From: Bryobacteraceae bacterium
GTDB taxonomy: Bacteria; Acidobacteriota; Terriglobia; Bryobacterales; Bryobacteraceae
DNA: 64,000 bases
Assembly: GCA_023384675.1 (NCBI GenBank)
Contig: JAHDVK010000009.1
Coordinates: forward strand, 169,042 to 233,041
Direction of reading: 5' to 3'
Every line of letters starts with the position of its first letter. The first letter of the stretch is position 1. The notes below the pieces were generated by a model. That model saw only the letters and a program-made list of their open reading frames with translations. It was not told where the DNA came from and searched no databases. Both the position numbers and the translations under genes were made by a program. Shown here in pieces: positions 9,901 through 18,699 of the stretch.

Positions 9901-10650
9901 GGCTACGTCAACTACCACGACGTGCAGGTGCTCGTCGAGCGCCGCATGACCAGGGGCTTCACCTCCTCGTTCATGTACACCGGCGCGACGGGCCGCGAAG
10001 CGAACTTCTACTACAACGAGTTCGATTCCGGCCCCAGCGAGCGCATCTCCAACTCCGTGCGCCCGCACCGCATCGCCTGGACCGCGATCTACGAACTGCC
10101 CTTCGGCAAGGGCCGCACCCACCTCAAGGACGGCCTTGGCGCGTGGATGCTCGGCAACTGGAACGTGAGCTGGGTGTACCAGCGCCAGGGCGGACCGGCC
10201 ACCAATTGGGCCAACCGCTTCTTCCACGGCGACCTCGACAACATCGGCAGCCTGTTCCGTTCGAACGAAACCCGCGCCGCCGACCTGCGGCAGTGGTTCG
10301 ACCCGAATATCGCCTACCGCGGCACGGGCGCCATTCCGCAGGGCTTCCAGGGCTTCGAAGGCCGCGCCGCAAATCAGCCCGGCAGCTACCATGTCCGCAT
10401 GTTCCCCTTCCGCCTCGAACAACTGCGTGAAGACGGCATCCGCAACTGGGATGTGAAGATCGAGCGTATCTTTCCCATCGTCCCCGAACGCGGCATTCAA
10501 GCCCGATTCTCCCTGGACATGCTGAATGCCACCAACCACACCAACTTCGGCGGGCCGAACCTCGACCCGGCCAGCGGCAACTTCGGCCGCGTCACCTCGC
10601 AGCGCGGCCTGCCGCGTGTGCTCCAGTTCAACCTGCGCGTGTCGTTCTAA
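6946..10650 (+). CDS. Oar-like TonB-dependent receptor, paralog 1
   Basis: 1234 aa. Signal peptide (MSRKLFAGVCLLALCVSMPVAA) followed by a carboxypeptidase-regulatory-like domain (GAVTGRVSDTSGGMIPGANV, about 25-110). A plug region follows (TAEAPLLDTTSASGG, DGMTVTGTGRR), then a long beta-barrel with the usual GGNVNWLYTIN, YIQDDWRVS and SLGLRYE motifs. It ends in RVSF, with Phe last as in outer-membrane porins. These receptors import large nutrients or sit in the outer membrane with TonB; acidobacterial genomes hold many, and the ligand cannot be read from sequence. It has a strong TTCAGGAGGTTTGA ribosome site, its own promoter and a terminator. It is highly similar along its whole length to the next gene, so this is a tandem duplication. 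Confidence 0.93.
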   Translation: MSRKLFAGVCLLALCVSMPVAAQESRGAVTGRVSDTSGGMIPGANVTVTNTATNEARRLTTNETGYYEANFLEPGPYSVAVESGGFKRFVRTGITVNVSTRLEINVTLEVGGVAETIEVTAEAPLLDTTSASGGRVLDQKNIINLPFSDLNPFALTALAPGMQWTGQPEYRRPFDNGGTSAFNTMGGVGQNEYTIDGMTVTGTGRRVGFTPPADSVTEFKLETSNFDASQGFTSGAAINVSSKSGTNRFTGDVFNQHWQQRWNATGHFQRTLWEDQVARGVITPDTQKQATGRSNNYGFSLSGPVVLPKIYNGKDKFFWTLTWNGIRQSKAESTSSVNRTVPTALMKQGDFSELWLAPNGVQRFTVYDPRTARLEGNTVVRTPFPGNRGVPILNPMYQTYAAFYPEPNNTPGLVTPEGFNNYLAFAMPKDEIFDAIVNRYDYIVSDKHRVNFRWQWNDRLADEYDWTYETRRGLHSNGLTRINKGGNVNWLYTINSTNILDANFGVSRFDEGSRNLARTAFRPADVGLPAYVDARAGRFPVLPNNDMNNIEDVSGTYPVVGSNGMTSELRLGMTTIKGSHSFKYGWQERVHKWTALGPGHTGGQYVYRNAWTRATNVDNVSNQHGLDWASFMMGVPNNVGIDTNDSFLFHNPRRGLYIQDDWRVSSKIRLSLGLRYEGEGGIRERHNRGIAAPFIFDLEQPFTPFARAAYAASPIPELPVSQFNPVGGTAYLGTQGFDSVTKGHHFLLPKLGIVYSMDPKTVIRAGYGMYADTLNVNNNRPDTFGFNQATTTPITNDAGLTFCCGVGGAAGIAQGRTPIHDPFPVRADGTRFDEPLQAQLGGLPRVGRGFSLGIPWNYRPATQHRWRAGFQRELMHNTMLDVSYNGAYSSVPVQQRIDFLPADQWTTGMLRDQANDNRLNSNVTNPFRITNMASLAQSNPLIYRYMAGQGVFTNSVIARHNLIRPHGFMGNVQGLRQGVEFSNSLGYVNYHDVQVLVERRMTRGFTSSFMYTGATGREANFYYNEFDSGPSERISNSVRPHRIAWTAIYELPFGKGRTHLKDGLGAWMLGNWNVSWVYQRQGGPATNWANRFFHGDLDNIGSLFRSNETRAADLRQWFDPNIAYRGTGAIPQGFQGFEGRAANQPGSYHVRMFPFRLEQLREDGIRNWDVKIERIFPIVPERGIQARFSLDMLNATNHTNFGGPNLDPASGNFGRVTSQRGLPRVLQFNLRVSF

Positions 10651-10684
10651 GTCCGAATCCGGCACCCGCAGCCTCGATCCATCA

Positions 10685-10722
10685 AGGCCCGTCGCCGCTC
10701 CCCGGGGAGCGGCGACGGGCCT
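10685..10722 (+). terminator. Perfect palindrome after receptor gene 1
   Basis: Perfect 19+19 nt inverted repeat centred between 10703 and 10704, built on CCCGTCGCCGCTCCCC and its complement, followed by a weakly T-rich CTCTTCCTTG. Its place 35 nt after the stop suits a transcription terminator between two receptor genes that each have a promoter. Confidence 0.7.
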
Positions 10723-10748
10723 CTTCCTTGTCGGAATCCATTTCTTTC

Positions 10749-10777
10749 TTGACCTCCCGGGCAAAAGATGATTAGAT
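10749..10777 (+). promoter_or_regulatory. Sigma70-type promoter of receptor gene 2
   Basis: -35 TTGACC (10749-10754), 17-nt spacer, -10 TTAGAT (10772-10777), then a leader of about 60 nt with the same TTCAGGAGGTTTGA-ATG start context as receptor gene 1. The hexamers and spacing are kept although the surrounding bases have diverged. Confidence 0.72.
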
Positions 10778-10843
10778 ACCTACGGCTCGCAATAGATAGC
10801 CACTTTGGCTATTGAAGTAAGAGAGTGTCTTCAGGAGGTTTGA

Positions 10844-13800
10844 ATGCTACGCAAATTCACTTTGGGGATTTGCCTGGCGGCTCTGTGCGCCGCAATCCCC
10901 TTGGCTGCTCAGGAGTCGCGCGGGGCCATCACGGGCCGCGTGAGCGACACCAGCGGCGGTATGATCCCCGGTGCGAATGTCACGGTCACCAATACGGCGA
11001 CCAACGAAACGCGCCGCGTGTCCACGAACGAAACCGGCTACTACGAAGCCAACTTCCTCGAACCCGGCCCCTACCAGGTGGCCGTCGAATCCGGCGGTTT
11101 CAAGCGCTTCGTCCGCACCGGCATAACGGTCAATGTCAGCACGCGTCTTGAAATTCACGTCACTCTGGAAGTCGGCGGCGTTGCGGAGACGATTGAGGTC
11201 ACCGCCGAGGCGCCTCTGCTCGACACCACGTCCGCCTCCGGCGGCCGCGTGCTTGATTCGAAGAACATCATCAACCTGCCGTTCTCGGACTTGAACCCGT
11301 TCGCCCTCACCGCGCTCGCCCCCGGCATGCAGTGGACCGGCCAGCCCGAGTACCGCCGTCCCTTCGACAACGGTGGCACCTCGGCCTTCAACACCATGGG
11401 CGGGGTTGGCCAGAACGAGTACACCATCGACGGCATGGTCGTCACCGGCACGAACCGCCGCGTCGGCTTCACGCCCCCGGCCGACTCGATCACTGAGTTC
11501 AAGCTCGAAACTTCGAACTTCGACGCCTCGCAGGGTTTCACCTCGGGCGCGGCGATCAACGTTTCGTCGAAGTCGGGGACGAACCGCTTCTCGGGTTCGA
11601 TCTTCAATCAGCACTGGCAGCAGCGCTGGAACGCTACGGGGCACTTCCAGCGGACTTTGTGGGAAGACCGGGTTGCCCGCGGCGAAATCAGCCCGGATAC
11701 CCAGAAGCAGGCGACGGGCCGCTCGAACAACTACGGCATCTCGGTCTCCGGTCCGGTGGTCCTTCCGAAGATCTTCAATGGCAAGGACAAGTTCTTCTGG
11801 ACACTGACCTGGAACGGCATTCGTCAGGCGAAGGCCGAATCCACCAGCGCGGTGAACCGCACTGTGCCGACGGCCGCGATGAAGCAGGGCGATTTCTCGG
11901 CGCTGTGGCTCGCCCCGAACGGCGTGCAGCGCTTCACGGTCTACGACCCGCGGACCACCTTCATGGACGGCAACGTTGTCCGCCGCACGCCCTTCCCCGG
12001 CAACCGCGGGGTCCCCGTTCTGAACCCGGTGTATCAGTTCTATGCGGACCTCTATCCCACGCCGAACGACACTCCCGGCCTGGTCACCCCGGAAGGCTTC
12101 AACAACTACCTCGCCTTCCTCATGCCCAAGGACGAGATCTTCGACTCGTTCGTGAACCGCTACGACTACATCATTAATGACAAGAATCGCGTCAACTTCC
12201 GCTACCAGTGGAACGACCGCCTTGCCGACGAATACGACTGGACCTATGAGACCCGGAAAGGTCTCCACTCCAACGGACTCACCCGCATCAACAAGGGCGG
12301 CAACGTCAACTGGCTCTACACGATCAATTCCACCAATATCCTCGACGCGAACTTCGGCATCTCCCGTTTCGAGGAAGGCAGCCGCAACCTGGCTCGCACG
12401 GCCATCCGGCCCGCCGATGTCGGTCTTCCGGCTTACGTCGACGCTCGCGCCGGTGCCTTCCCCGTGCTGCCGCAGGTGAATTTCAACAACATTCAGCAGG
12501 TCTCGGGTACATACCCCGTCGTCGGCGCAATCGGCACCACCGGCGAACTTCGCATCGGCATGACGACCATTAAGGGTTCCCACTCCTTCAAGTACGGCTG
12601 GCAGGAGCGCCGCAATCAGTGGACGGGCCTCGGCCCCGGCCACTCCGGGGGGCAGTATCAGTTCCGCAACAACTGGACGCGCGCCTCGAACGTGGACAAC
12701 GTCTCCAACCAGCACGGCCTCGACTGGGCCGGATTCATGATGGGCGTCCCTACTGGTCTCGGCCTTGATACGAACGACTCGGTGTTCCTGAGCACCCCGC
12801 GCCGGGGACTCTATATTCAGGACGATTGGCGCGTCTCCAGCAAAGTCCGGCTTTCGCTCGGCCTCCGCTACGAGCGCGAGGGCGGCATCCGCGAACGCTT
12901 CAACCGCGGTATTGCCGGGCAGTTCCTCTTTGACCTGCAACAGCCGTTCACCGAGGGTGCGCGCGCAGCCTACGCCGCCAACCCAATCCCGGAGATGCCC
13001 GTCAGCCAATTCAATCCCGTCGGCGGCACCGCCTACCTCGGCACGCAGGGTTTCGACACTCTGACCCGCGGGACGCACATCCTCCTGCCCAAGGCCGGGA
13101 TCGTTTACAGTTTCGACAACAAGACTGTCATCCGCGCCGGCTATGGCATGTACATGGATACCTTCAACCCCGCCAATAACAACCGCCCCGATACCTTCGG
13201 CTACAACCAGGCCACCACCACGCCAATTTCCACCGATGCCGGATTCAGCTTCTGCTGCGGCCTCGGTCCCGGCACCAACCTTGGCCCGGGGCGCACCGTC
13301 ATGCATGACCCATTCCCGGTTCGCGCCGACGGCACCCGCTTCGACGAACCCTTCCAGAACCGCCTCGAAGGTCTGCCGCGCGTCGGCCGCAACTTCAACA
13401 GCGGCGTGCCCTGGGACTTGCGCCCCGCGCTCCAGCAGCGCTGGCGTGTCGGCATCCAGCGTGAACTGATGCACAACACCATGCTCGATGTCAGCTACAA
13501 CGGCGCTTATTCCTCGGTGCCCGTCCAGCAGCGCATCGACTTCCTGCCCCAGAACGAATGGACCACCGGCATGCTCCGCGACCAGGCCAACGACAACCGC
13601 CTGAATACCGCCGTGTCCAACCCCTACAACATCCGGAACTACCCCGGCCTGGCCCAATCCAACCCGGATCTGTTCCGCTACATGTCCGGCCAGGGCATCT
13701 TCACCAACAACGTCGTGAATCGCCACTTGCTCATCCGGCCCCACGGCTTTATGAACGGTGTGAATGGCATCCGCCAGAGCAACAACTTCCTGGACACCCT

Positions 13801-14551
13801 GGGCCATGTCAACTATCACGACATCCAGGTTCTCCTTGAGCGCCGCATGACCCGCGGCTTCACCAGCACCTTCATGTACACCGGCGCCACCGGCCGCGAG
13901 GCGAACTTCTACCTGAACGAGTTCGACGCCGGCCCCAGCGAGCGCATCTCCAACGCTGTGCGGCCCCACCGCATTGCCTGGTCCGCCATCTACGAACTGC
14001 CCTTCGGCAAGGGCCGGACCTTCCTCAAGGATGGCGCCGGCGCCTGGCTGCTCGGCAACTGGAACATGAGCTGGGTCTACCAGCGCCAGGGCGGTCCCGC
14101 CACCAACTGGGCCAACCGCTTCTTCCACGGCGACATCGACAACATCGGCGCACTGTTCAATTCCGCCGAAACCCGCTCCCGCGACCTCCGGCAGTGGTTC
14201 GACCCGAATATCGCCTACCGCGGCACCGGCGCCATTCCGCAGGGCTTCCAAGGCTTCGAAGGCCGCGCCGCCAACCAGCCCGGCAGCTACCACGTCCGGA
14301 TGTTCCCCGTCCGGCTCGAACAGCTTCGTGAAGACGGCATCCGCAACTGGGACGTCAAGATCGAACGCATCTTCCCGATCGTCCCCGAGAAAGGCATCCA
14401 GGCGCGCTTCTCGCTCGACATGCTGAATGCCACCAACCACACCAACTTCGGCGGGCCGAACCTCGACCCCGCCAGCGGCAACTTCGGCCGCGTCACATCG
14501 CAGCGCGGACTGCCGCGCGTGCTGCAGTTCAACCTGCGCGTGGACTTCTAG
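10844..14551 (+). CDS. Oar-like TonB-dependent receptor, paralog 2
   Basis: 1235 aa, one residue longer than paralog 1 and collinear with it. Signal peptide MLRKFTLGICLAALCAAIPLAA, regulatory domain GAITGRVSDTSGGMIPGANV, plug with DGMVVTGTNRR, and a C-terminal barrel ending RVDF. The plug and last strands are nearly identical between the two; differences cluster in surface-loop-like stretches, for example around residues 540-560 (NDMNNIEDV versus VNFNNIQQV), 610-625 and 810-825. That is what ligand-specificity divergence after duplication would look like (inference). A separate promoter and terminator bracket the gene, so the pair need not be co-expressed. Confidence 0.93.
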   Translation: MLRKFTLGICLAALCAAIPLAAQESRGAITGRVSDTSGGMIPGANVTVTNTATNETRRVSTNETGYYEANFLEPGPYQVAVESGGFKRFVRTGITVNVSTRLEIHVTLEVGGVAETIEVTAEAPLLDTTSASGGRVLDSKNIINLPFSDLNPFALTALAPGMQWTGQPEYRRPFDNGGTSAFNTMGGVGQNEYTIDGMVVTGTNRRVGFTPPADSITEFKLETSNFDASQGFTSGAAINVSSKSGTNRFSGSIFNQHWQQRWNATGHFQRTLWEDRVARGEISPDTQKQATGRSNNYGISVSGPVVLPKIFNGKDKFFWTLTWNGIRQAKAESTSAVNRTVPTAAMKQGDFSALWLAPNGVQRFTVYDPRTTFMDGNVVRRTPFPGNRGVPVLNPVYQFYADLYPTPNDTPGLVTPEGFNNYLAFLMPKDEIFDSFVNRYDYIINDKNRVNFRYQWNDRLADEYDWTYETRKGLHSNGLTRINKGGNVNWLYTINSTNILDANFGISRFEEGSRNLARTAIRPADVGLPAYVDARAGAFPVLPQVNFNNIQQVSGTYPVVGAIGTTGELRIGMTTIKGSHSFKYGWQERRNQWTGLGPGHSGGQYQFRNNWTRASNVDNVSNQHGLDWAGFMMGVPTGLGLDTNDSVFLSTPRRGLYIQDDWRVSSKVRLSLGLRYEREGGIRERFNRGIAGQFLFDLQQPFTEGARAAYAANPIPEMPVSQFNPVGGTAYLGTQGFDTLTRGTHILLPKAGIVYSFDNKTVIRAGYGMYMDTFNPANNNRPDTFGYNQATTTPISTDAGFSFCCGLGPGTNLGPGRTVMHDPFPVRADGTRFDEPFQNRLEGLPRVGRNFNSGVPWDLRPALQQRWRVGIQRELMHNTMLDVSYNGAYSSVPVQQRIDFLPQNEWTTGMLRDQANDNRLNTAVSNPYNIRNYPGLAQSNPDLFRYMSGQGIFTNNVVNRHLLIRPHGFMNGVNGIRQSNNFLDTLGHVNYHDIQVLLERRMTRGFTSTFMYTGATGREANFYLNEFDAGPSERISNAVRPHRIAWSAIYELPFGKGRTFLKDGAGAWLLGNWNMSWVYQRQGGPATNWANRFFHGDIDNIGALFNSAETRSRDLRQWFDPNIAYRGTGAIPQGFQGFEGRAANQPGSYHVRMFPVRLEQLREDGIRNWDVKIERIFPIVPEKGIQARFSLDMLNATNHTNFGGPNLDPASGNFGRVTSQRGLPRVLQFNLRVDF

Positions 14552-14561
14552 CGCTGAGGGA

Positions 14562-14592
14562 GCGGAGGGCGAATGCGCCTTCCGCTTCTTTA
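14562..14592 (+). terminator. Rho-independent terminator after receptor gene 2
   Basis: Ten-pair stem GCGGAGGGCG / CGCCTTCCGC (one G-T pair) with an AATG loop, followed by TTCTTTA, eleven nt after the stop codon. Confidence 0.75.
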
Positions 14593-14797
14593 CGCAGCCA
14601 TCTAAAGATGCTATCCTAGGGTTTTTACGGAGATCATTGAGTTCGAACCTTCGGGTTCACCGGGTCATCCTGCGGGCGGCGCCCACCGATGGAGCGCCGG
14701 ACAGACAGGCTCTGAAAACAACTCCTGAAAGCACTTGCGGCCAAGCGCGGCAGCCCTCAAAGGCGCCTGACGCTGGCCGCGAATTTTTTGTGGATTG

Positions 14798-14843
14798 CTC
14801 ACCGCGGCGTAATCAACCCGCCCAGCTTGTCCGCCGCGCCGCC
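14798..14843 (-). pseudogene. Remnant of the 3' end of a threonine synthase gene
   Basis: 46 nt matching 18654-18699 with two mismatches, same orientation. On minus it reads the final codons of the threonine synthase at 18655 (DKLGGLITPR-stop equivalent). Nothing further upstream in that frame resembles the enzyme. It is a footprint of a duplicated or deleted neighbour of receptor gene 3. Confidence 0.65.
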
Positions 14844-14927
14844 CGCGCATCCACGCTCCAGGCATGGTCCGCAACGCGTGTTCCAAGCCGGTCCGGAGCG
14901 AGAACCAGCCTATTCCCGCATAAATCA

Positions 14928-14956
14928 TTGTGGATAATTCTCCAAATTAGTATGAA
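14928..14956 (+). promoter_or_regulatory. Probable promoter of receptor gene 3
   Basis: TTGTGG (14928-14933), 17-nt spacer, TATGAA (14951-14956) in an AT-rich tract. It would give a leader of about 95 nt before the ATG at 15058. Other hexamers in the AT-rich tract could serve instead. Confidence 0.4.
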
Positions 14957-15057
14957 TTCAATTCATTAAAATATTTAACTATCTAAAGAGTCCATTGAAT
15001 TACTTTGGAAGAAGACGCTTCCTTGCAGTACGATAAATGAGCCAAGGAGTCTCTTCC

Positions 15058-18000
15058 ATGCAAAGACTTGCTCTGTTGCTGGTCTGTGTGGCATCAGTAT
15101 CGCTCGCACAGGAATTCCGTGCTTCCATCTTGGGCCAGGTGACGGATCCGACGGGGGCCGTCATCCCGGGCGTCAAAGTACGCGCCACCAAGATCGACAC
15201 AAACGTCAGCCGTGAAGCCGAAACCACAAACGAAGGCTTCTACAATCTCCCCGGCCTGGACCCGGGACGGTATAACGTCACATTCACCAAGGACGGGTTC
15301 CAGACCGTCCGCCGGAACGAGATCGTGCTCCAGGTGGCCGATCGTCTGCAGATGAGTGTCAACCTGGAAGTCGGCTCGATCACTCAGGAAGTGACCGTCG
15401 TCGGCGAACAGGAGTTGATTCAAACCGCCACCGCCAGCCGCGGCCTCGTCTTCGATCCCGTGAAAATGCAGGAAATTCCCCTGAATGGCCGCCAGGCTTA
15501 TATGCTGATGCGCCTGTCGCCCGGTGTGATGTTCACCCAGCGCACCTTCGGCGCCACCGGCTTTTCCGGCACCCGCGGCTGGGACGTGAACGGCAGTTTC
15601 GTCATGAATGGCGGCCGCTCTGGTTCAAACCAGTTCCTTCTTAATGGCGCCCCCATCTCCAGTGACGGCACCTTCAACCTCTCTCCCAATGTGGAAGCTG
15701 TTCAGGAGATGAAGGTGATGGTCAATACCTACGACGTCCAGTACGGACGCTCCGGCGGCGGGCACGTCAACACCACGTTGAGATCCGGCACCAACGACAC
15801 GCACGGCTCGTTATTCAACTTCTGGCGAAACCGGGTGCTCGATGCGAACACCCGCCAGAATAATGCCCTCGGCGTCGGCCGCGGTTTCCGCAACCAGCAC
15901 CAGTTTGGCGGCACTGTGGGCTTCGCGCTGCGCAAGGATAAGGACTTCCTCTTCTTCAGCTTCGAAGGCTGGCGCGAGGTCGTGCCCTTCCCCTCCAATA
16001 CCAGCGTCCCTCCGCTCGAAATCCGGCAGGGCAATTTCGCCAATTTCACGCCCCAAGGCCAGACCGGCCCCATCGCCATCTTCGACCCCATGACCTCCCG
16101 CCCCTGCGGTGGCGCTGTCACCTGCGTTTCCGGCGGTGTCTTCCGGCGCGACCCCTTCCCTGGGAACGTCATTCCGGCCAGCCGCATCAACCCAATCGGC
16201 CGGAATGTCCTCAGCTACTACCCGGCCCCGAACTTCCAGCCCCAGTCTCTGGTCAACAACTTCACCCGCCCCGACAATGTCGGCCGCTACCGCTATGAAC
16301 AGCCCATGGCGCGCTACGACAAAATCGTCACCGACAACGACCGGCTCTACTTCCTGTTCACCTTCCAGGACGGCTCGGAGTTCCGCAACCAGAACGGCTT
16401 CGATCCCCCGGCCCAGACCGGCAATATGCGCGGCACGGTCCGGCGAGACCAGAATTATCTGATCAGCTACGACAAGACGCTCTCACCCACCCGCATTTTC
16501 CACATCCAGGCCAATTACAACCGCTTCGAGCAAAACTTCCCGGACGTTTCGGATTACGATTTTACCGTGGACAAACTTGGGATGCGCCCGCTGCCCGTTG
16601 TCGGCACCTTCCCCACCACGCTCGCCCCGCGCATGGCTGTTTCCGGTTTTGCCAATTTGTTCGGGAACAATTTCATCAATCAAAGCTCCCGCCAGCAAAT
16701 CAATTTCCAGGCAAATCTTTCCGAGGTCCGCCGCCGCCACGCGCTTAAGTACGGCATCGAAATCGCCCAGCTCATCAACCATAACCGCGCCTCCGGCCGC
16801 GCCGGCGGCGAATTCGCCTTCGATAACCGCTGGAGCCGCGAATTCTTCGGCGTCAGCCGCGGCGTCCGCGATGGCAGCTCCGTCGCCGACCTTCTGCTCG
16901 GCAACATCGGCAGCGGCTTCATCGCCTTCAACGACACCTTCCTCCGCCGGCAGCCTTACTTTGCCGGCTTCATCCAGGACGACTGGAAGGTCTCCCGCAC
17001 CCTCACCCTGAACCTCGGCCTGCGCTACGACGTCCAGTTTCCCCTGATCGAAATCCACAACCGCCTCAACCGCGGCTTCGATTACTCGGGCGTCCAGGCC
17101 AACAGCGGCGAGATCCTCGGCCGCTGGCGCGAGATCGCTCCCACCCAGGCGGCCGGTTATCCCGCCCCGCCCGACGCCATCCGCGGCGGCCTGCTGTTCG
17201 CCAATGTCGGCGGCCAGCCCCGGCGCGTCTACAACTTCGACTACACCAACATCCAGCCCCGCCTCGGCTTCGCCTGGAATTTCATGGACAAGACCGTCCT
17301 CCGCGGCGGCGCCGGCATCTTCCACCGCACCGACACGCGCGGTAACATCGCCACCGGCTTCAGCCTCAATACCAACTACATCAACACCCTCGATGCCGGG
17401 CAAACCCCCTCCAGCGGCATCGGTACCGGCGCCTACTCCCTTACGAATCCCTTCCCTGATGGTGTTGTCCGTCCCTTCGGCAACCAACTCGGGCTGGCCA
17501 CGGGCTTCGGCGCAGGCGTCAGCTTCGATAACCCGAACCGCCCCATCCCGCGTACCCGCCAGTGGTCCATTACCCTGGAACGCGAACTCCTCTGGGGCAT
17601 GGTCCTCGAAACCAGCTACGTTGGCTCCCGCACCACCCAGGAGGCCCGCGCCATCCAGATCGGGGATATGTCCCAGGCCGACTGGGACCGCGCCCAGGAT
17701 CCCGCTAATGTCAGTTTCTATCAGCAAGCCGTCCCCAACCCCTTCTTTGGACGCGCCCAGCCCGGTACCACCCTCAATGCCCAGGCCAATGTCTCACGCC
17801 GCGATCTGATGCGCGCCTTCCCCGGCTTCACCAGCGTCGTGGACAACGTCAACCCCTCGGGCCGCGTCTGGTACCACGCCCTCCAGACCCGCTTCGAGAA
17901 ACGCATGCTCGGCGACCGCTCCCGCACCGGCGCCCTCACCTGGGTCACCGCCTATACCTGGTCCAAAATGATGGAGAACTTCCTCCACAACGACTACGCT

Positions 18001-18579
18001 CACGGCTGGCGCACAATGGCCAGCCAGGTCACCGGCGAGGACCGCACCCACAACTTTACTACCGCCGCCATTTGGGATCTCCCCTTCGGCAAGAACCGCA
18101 CCTACCTCACCGATATGGCCCCCGCCGCCGAATATATCCTCGGCGGCTGGACCGCGAACTTCAACCTCATCTACCAGAGCGGCGTCCCCCTTGGCGCCTG
18201 GCGCTCCTGGGAATTCCAGTGCGGTAACCACCGCGCCGGCATCAACCCCACCGAAAGCCAGTGGTTCTTCAACGACCGCACCCGCTTCGGCGAATGCTGG
18301 CGTCAGTTGCGGCCCTTCGAGTACACCCAACTGCCGAACCGTTTCCATCAGCTGCGCAGCCACACCGCTCCGCAGTTCGACTTCATGGTTTCCAAGAAGT
18401 TCAACGTCAACGAAAAATGGTCGGTCGAATTCCGCGGGGAGGCCTTCAATGCCTTCAATACCCCCCTCCGCGGCGACCCGCCCTCCACCAACCCCGCCGG
18501 TGCCGACTTCGGCATCCTCCCAGTGGCGCAGTTGAACTTCTCGCGCAACGTCCAACTCGGGGCCCGCATCCGCTTCTGA
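15058..18579 (+). CDS. Oar-like TonB-dependent receptor, divergent member
   Basis: 1173 aa. The start at 15058 is chosen over an in-frame ATG at 15037 because an AAGGAG site lies 10 nt before it and it yields a clean signal peptide (MQRLALLLVCVASVSLAQ). A regulatory domain (ASILGQVTDPTGAVIPGVKV) is followed by a plug (LNGRQAYMLMRLSPGV, NGGRSGSNQFLLNGAP) and a barrel with the motifs FIQDDWKVSRTLTLNLGLRYD and WSVEFRGEAFNAFN, ending ARIRF. It belongs to the same superfamily as the two upstream receptors but to a clearly different branch. A terminator follows. Its flanks carry two copies of the threonine synthase 3' end. Confidence 0.92.
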   Translation: MQRLALLLVCVASVSLAQEFRASILGQVTDPTGAVIPGVKVRATKIDTNVSREAETTNEGFYNLPGLDPGRYNVTFTKDGFQTVRRNEIVLQVADRLQMSVNLEVGSITQEVTVVGEQELIQTATASRGLVFDPVKMQEIPLNGRQAYMLMRLSPGVMFTQRTFGATGFSGTRGWDVNGSFVMNGGRSGSNQFLLNGAPISSDGTFNLSPNVEAVQEMKVMVNTYDVQYGRSGGGHVNTTLRSGTNDTHGSLFNFWRNRVLDANTRQNNALGVGRGFRNQHQFGGTVGFALRKDKDFLFFSFEGWREVVPFPSNTSVPPLEIRQGNFANFTPQGQTGPIAIFDPMTSRPCGGAVTCVSGGVFRRDPFPGNVIPASRINPIGRNVLSYYPAPNFQPQSLVNNFTRPDNVGRYRYEQPMARYDKIVTDNDRLYFLFTFQDGSEFRNQNGFDPPAQTGNMRGTVRRDQNYLISYDKTLSPTRIFHIQANYNRFEQNFPDVSDYDFTVDKLGMRPLPVVGTFPTTLAPRMAVSGFANLFGNNFINQSSRQQINFQANLSEVRRRHALKYGIEIAQLINHNRASGRAGGEFAFDNRWSREFFGVSRGVRDGSSVADLLLGNIGSGFIAFNDTFLRRQPYFAGFIQDDWKVSRTLTLNLGLRYDVQFPLIEIHNRLNRGFDYSGVQANSGEILGRWREIAPTQAAGYPAPPDAIRGGLLFANVGGQPRRVYNFDYTNIQPRLGFAWNFMDKTVLRGGAGIFHRTDTRGNIATGFSLNTNYINTLDAGQTPSSGIGTGAYSLTNPFPDGVVRPFGNQLGLATGFGAGVSFDNPNRPIPRTRQWSITLERELLWGMVLETSYVGSRTTQEARAIQIGDMSQADWDRAQDPANVSFYQQAVPNPFFGRAQPGTTLNAQANVSRRDLMRAFPGFTSVVDNVNPSGRVWYHALQTRFEKRMLGDRSRTGALTWVTAYTWSKMMENFLHNDYAHGWRTMASQVTGEDRTHNFTTAAIWDLPFGKNRTYLTDMAPAAEYILGGWTANFNLIYQSGVPLGAWRSWEFQCGNHRAGINPTESQWFFNDRTRFGECWRQLRPFEYTQLPNRFHQLRSHTAPQFDFMVSKKFNVNEKWSVEFRGEAFNAFNTPLRGDPPSTNPAGADFGILPVAQLNFSRNVQLGARIRF

Positions 18580-18603
18580 GCGGCGCGTGTCCCCGTGACC
18601 CGG

Positions 18604-18641
18604 CCGGCCCTGCTCCTCGTGAGGCGCAGGGCCGGTTTCCT
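18604..18641 (+). terminator. Rho-independent terminator after receptor gene 3
   Basis: Stem CCGGCCCTGC / GCAGGGCCGG extended after one mismatch by CCTC/GAGG, followed by TTTCCTTT. It lies 25 nt after the stop codon and just before the convergent threonine synthase stop. Confidence 0.82.
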
Positions 18642-18653
18642 TTATAAACCCCT

Positions 18654-18699
18654 CTCACCGCGGCGTAATCAACCCGCCGAGCTTGTCCGCCGCTCCGCC
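18654..18699 (-). repeat. Direct-repeat partner of the remnant at 14798-14843
   Basis: The intact copy: the last 15 codons of the threonine synthase gene with its stop. The two copies are 3.9 kb apart in the same orientation and bracket the third receptor gene. Confidence 0.65.

Larger units (their letters stand above)
14593..15057. other. Intergenic region with gene remnant and AT-rich promoter zone
   Basis: About 465 bp without a supportable gene. It contains a small GAACC-TTCG-GGTTC hairpin (14645-14658), a copy of the last codons of a threonine synthase gene (14798-14843), and an unusually AT-rich stretch (about 14915-15000) holding the likely promoter of the third receptor. Confidence 0.6.

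Noticed and set aside
10847..14440. 1197-codon open frame antisense to receptor gene 2, and similar long antisense frames at 6949-8685 and 8686-10764
   Set aside because: They mirror the codon bias of the GC-rich receptor genes (stop codons are rare in that antisense frame), show low-complexity Val/Ala/Gly/Glu/Asp composition, and have no domain or ribosome site.
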